The notes under the pieces are model-generated. The model saw only the letters and a program-made list of their open reading frames with translations, searched no databases and was not told the origin of the DNA. Both the position numbers and the translations under genes were made by a program. DNA of 17,524 nucleotides from Zygnema cylindricum (lineage: Eukaryota > Streptophyta > Zygnematophyceae > Zygnematales > Zygnemataceae): contig JBBHKE010002867.1 in the NCBI GenBank assembly GCA_037447655.1, positions 1-17,524 on the forward strand. The letters run 5' to 3'. The stretch's first letter is position 1. Each line of letters begins with the position of its first letter. Positions 17,113-17,524 of the stretch are shown here, in pieces.

Positions 17113-17502
17113 ATGGCCGACACTAACTTCCAACTTCAACAACGCATATCTGAGCAAGTGGGCGTCGTTGATTTTGCGAACCTCTTGGAGGCGCTAGCTT
17201 TTGCTCAAGCGCGTGCTCGTTTACGTTCGTGTTCTGGTGCTCGTTTACGTTCGTGTTCTGGTGCTCGTTTACGTTTGTGTTCCGGGCCTGGGGCTTCTGT
17301 GTGGCTACAAGCAACACCAACTTTATCGACCCTCTGTCTATCATCTCACCAATTTACTTTTGCTCTACGCTTGCGGTCGGGTTTACCTCACCCTTCGCTT
17401 TTGGGGGGGCCTCGGTGCGTTTATAAGCAACCCATTGATGCTGAGGGAATACATTTGATTTGTTGCTCGCAGGGGGGGGGGGGGACAAACCCTCGCGCAT
17501 GA
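17113..17502 (+). CDS. Hypothetical open frame, weak support
   Basis: An ATG at 17113 opens 129 codons beginning MADTNFQLQQRISEQVGVVD and ending at TGA 17500-17502. The same frame is open further upstream (ATG at 16873), but the upstream part is AT-rich and overlaps a repeat. I prefer the later ATG because it has G at +4 and follows a pyrimidine-rich leader-like stretch (17040-17112). Residues 5-33 look like a plausible helical protein start. After that come three ARLRSCSG repeats (17215-17286), a Pro/Leu/Gly-rich stretch and a poly-G run, which look less like protein. TTGCTCGCAG at 17463-17472 could be a 3' splice site, in which case the frame would be cut there. No family is recognised. Confidence 0.2.
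   Translation: MADTNFQLQQRISEQVGVVDFANLLEALAFAQARARLRSCSGARLRSCSGARLRLCSGPGASVWLQATPTLSTLCLSSHQFTFALRLRSGLPHPSLLGGPRCVYKQPIDAEGIHLICCSQGGGGTNPRA
17215..17286. repeat. 24-bp tandem repeat, three copies
   Basis: Units at 17215-17238, 17239-17262 and 17263-17286 read GCTCGTTTACGTTCGTGTTC plus TGGT. The first two are identical and the third differs at three positions. In the plus open frame each unit gives ARLRSCSG; on the minus strand the units give NTNVNEHQ. Either or neither may be translated. Confidence 0.93.
17472..17484 (+). repeat. Poly-G run of 13
   Basis: Thirteen consecutive G directly after TTGCTCGCA. A shorter G7 run lies at about 17403-17409. Such runs are prone to sequencing error and slippage, so the reading frame across them is uncertain. 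Confidence 0.9.
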
Positions 17503-17524
17503 TTTGGTGCGAAATGCCATTTTT

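Noticed and set aside
1-17524. Search for a new multi-gene system (defence, biosynthetic or retron-like).
   Set aside because: Apart from the copia polyprotein, no group of neighbouring intact genes is present; everything else is transposon debris, repeats or short chance frames.

Overview
The window looks like repeat-rich nuclear DNA from a land plant. It is AT-rich, has no bacterial operon structure, and its only clearly recognisable proteins are the decayed Gag and Pol of a Ty1/copia retrotransposon of the plant Tork/Tnt1 type. Around it lie miniature inverted-repeat transposons, tRNA-derived SINE-like sequences and minisatellites. The species cannot be named from the sequence. No intact, confidently real host gene is visible, and no new multi-gene system was found. 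What is unusual is the layering of repeats.

Layout. Positions 1-955: no gene apart from a very weak PIF/Harbinger-like transposase fragment. 956-1406: two separate local duplications (54-bp and 85-bp periods). 1761-2863: two related MITEs of about 550 bp, back to back and sharing one TA, which creates a 42-bp near-perfect palindrome. 2866-5159: a putative hAT-like non-autonomous element with TATCG-rich ends. Nested in it is a well-defined 695-bp MITE (4224-4918) with perfect 16-bp terminal inverted repeats and a TAA target duplication, the PIF/Harbinger signature. 5589-6450: a decayed coding-like stretch of unknown family. A 67-bp piece of it recurs in inverted orientation at 3434-3500.

7286 to about 13390: an old, broken copia element. 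Its parts, in order, are the 5' LTR, a degenerate tRNA-iMet primer site, gag (8334 to about 9260), protease, integrase, reverse transcriptase and RNase H, then the 3' LTR (from 12679). Every domain carries stops or frameshifts, and the LTRs have diverged by roughly 15-20 % by eye, so it is long dead. Both LTRs contain a tRNA-like (SINE-like) segment on the minus strand. A separate SINE-like tRNA head lies at 13563-13660. A 40-bp block just upstream of gag recurs at 95 % identity downstream of the 3' LTR.

13817-17524: mostly featureless AT-rich DNA. It also holds a 54-bp minisatellite (15377-15740) whose exact period of 18 codons and recurring minus-strand peptide suggest it was once coding. 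Near the right edge is one possible but poorly supported open frame (17113-17502) with 24-bp repeats and a poly-G run.
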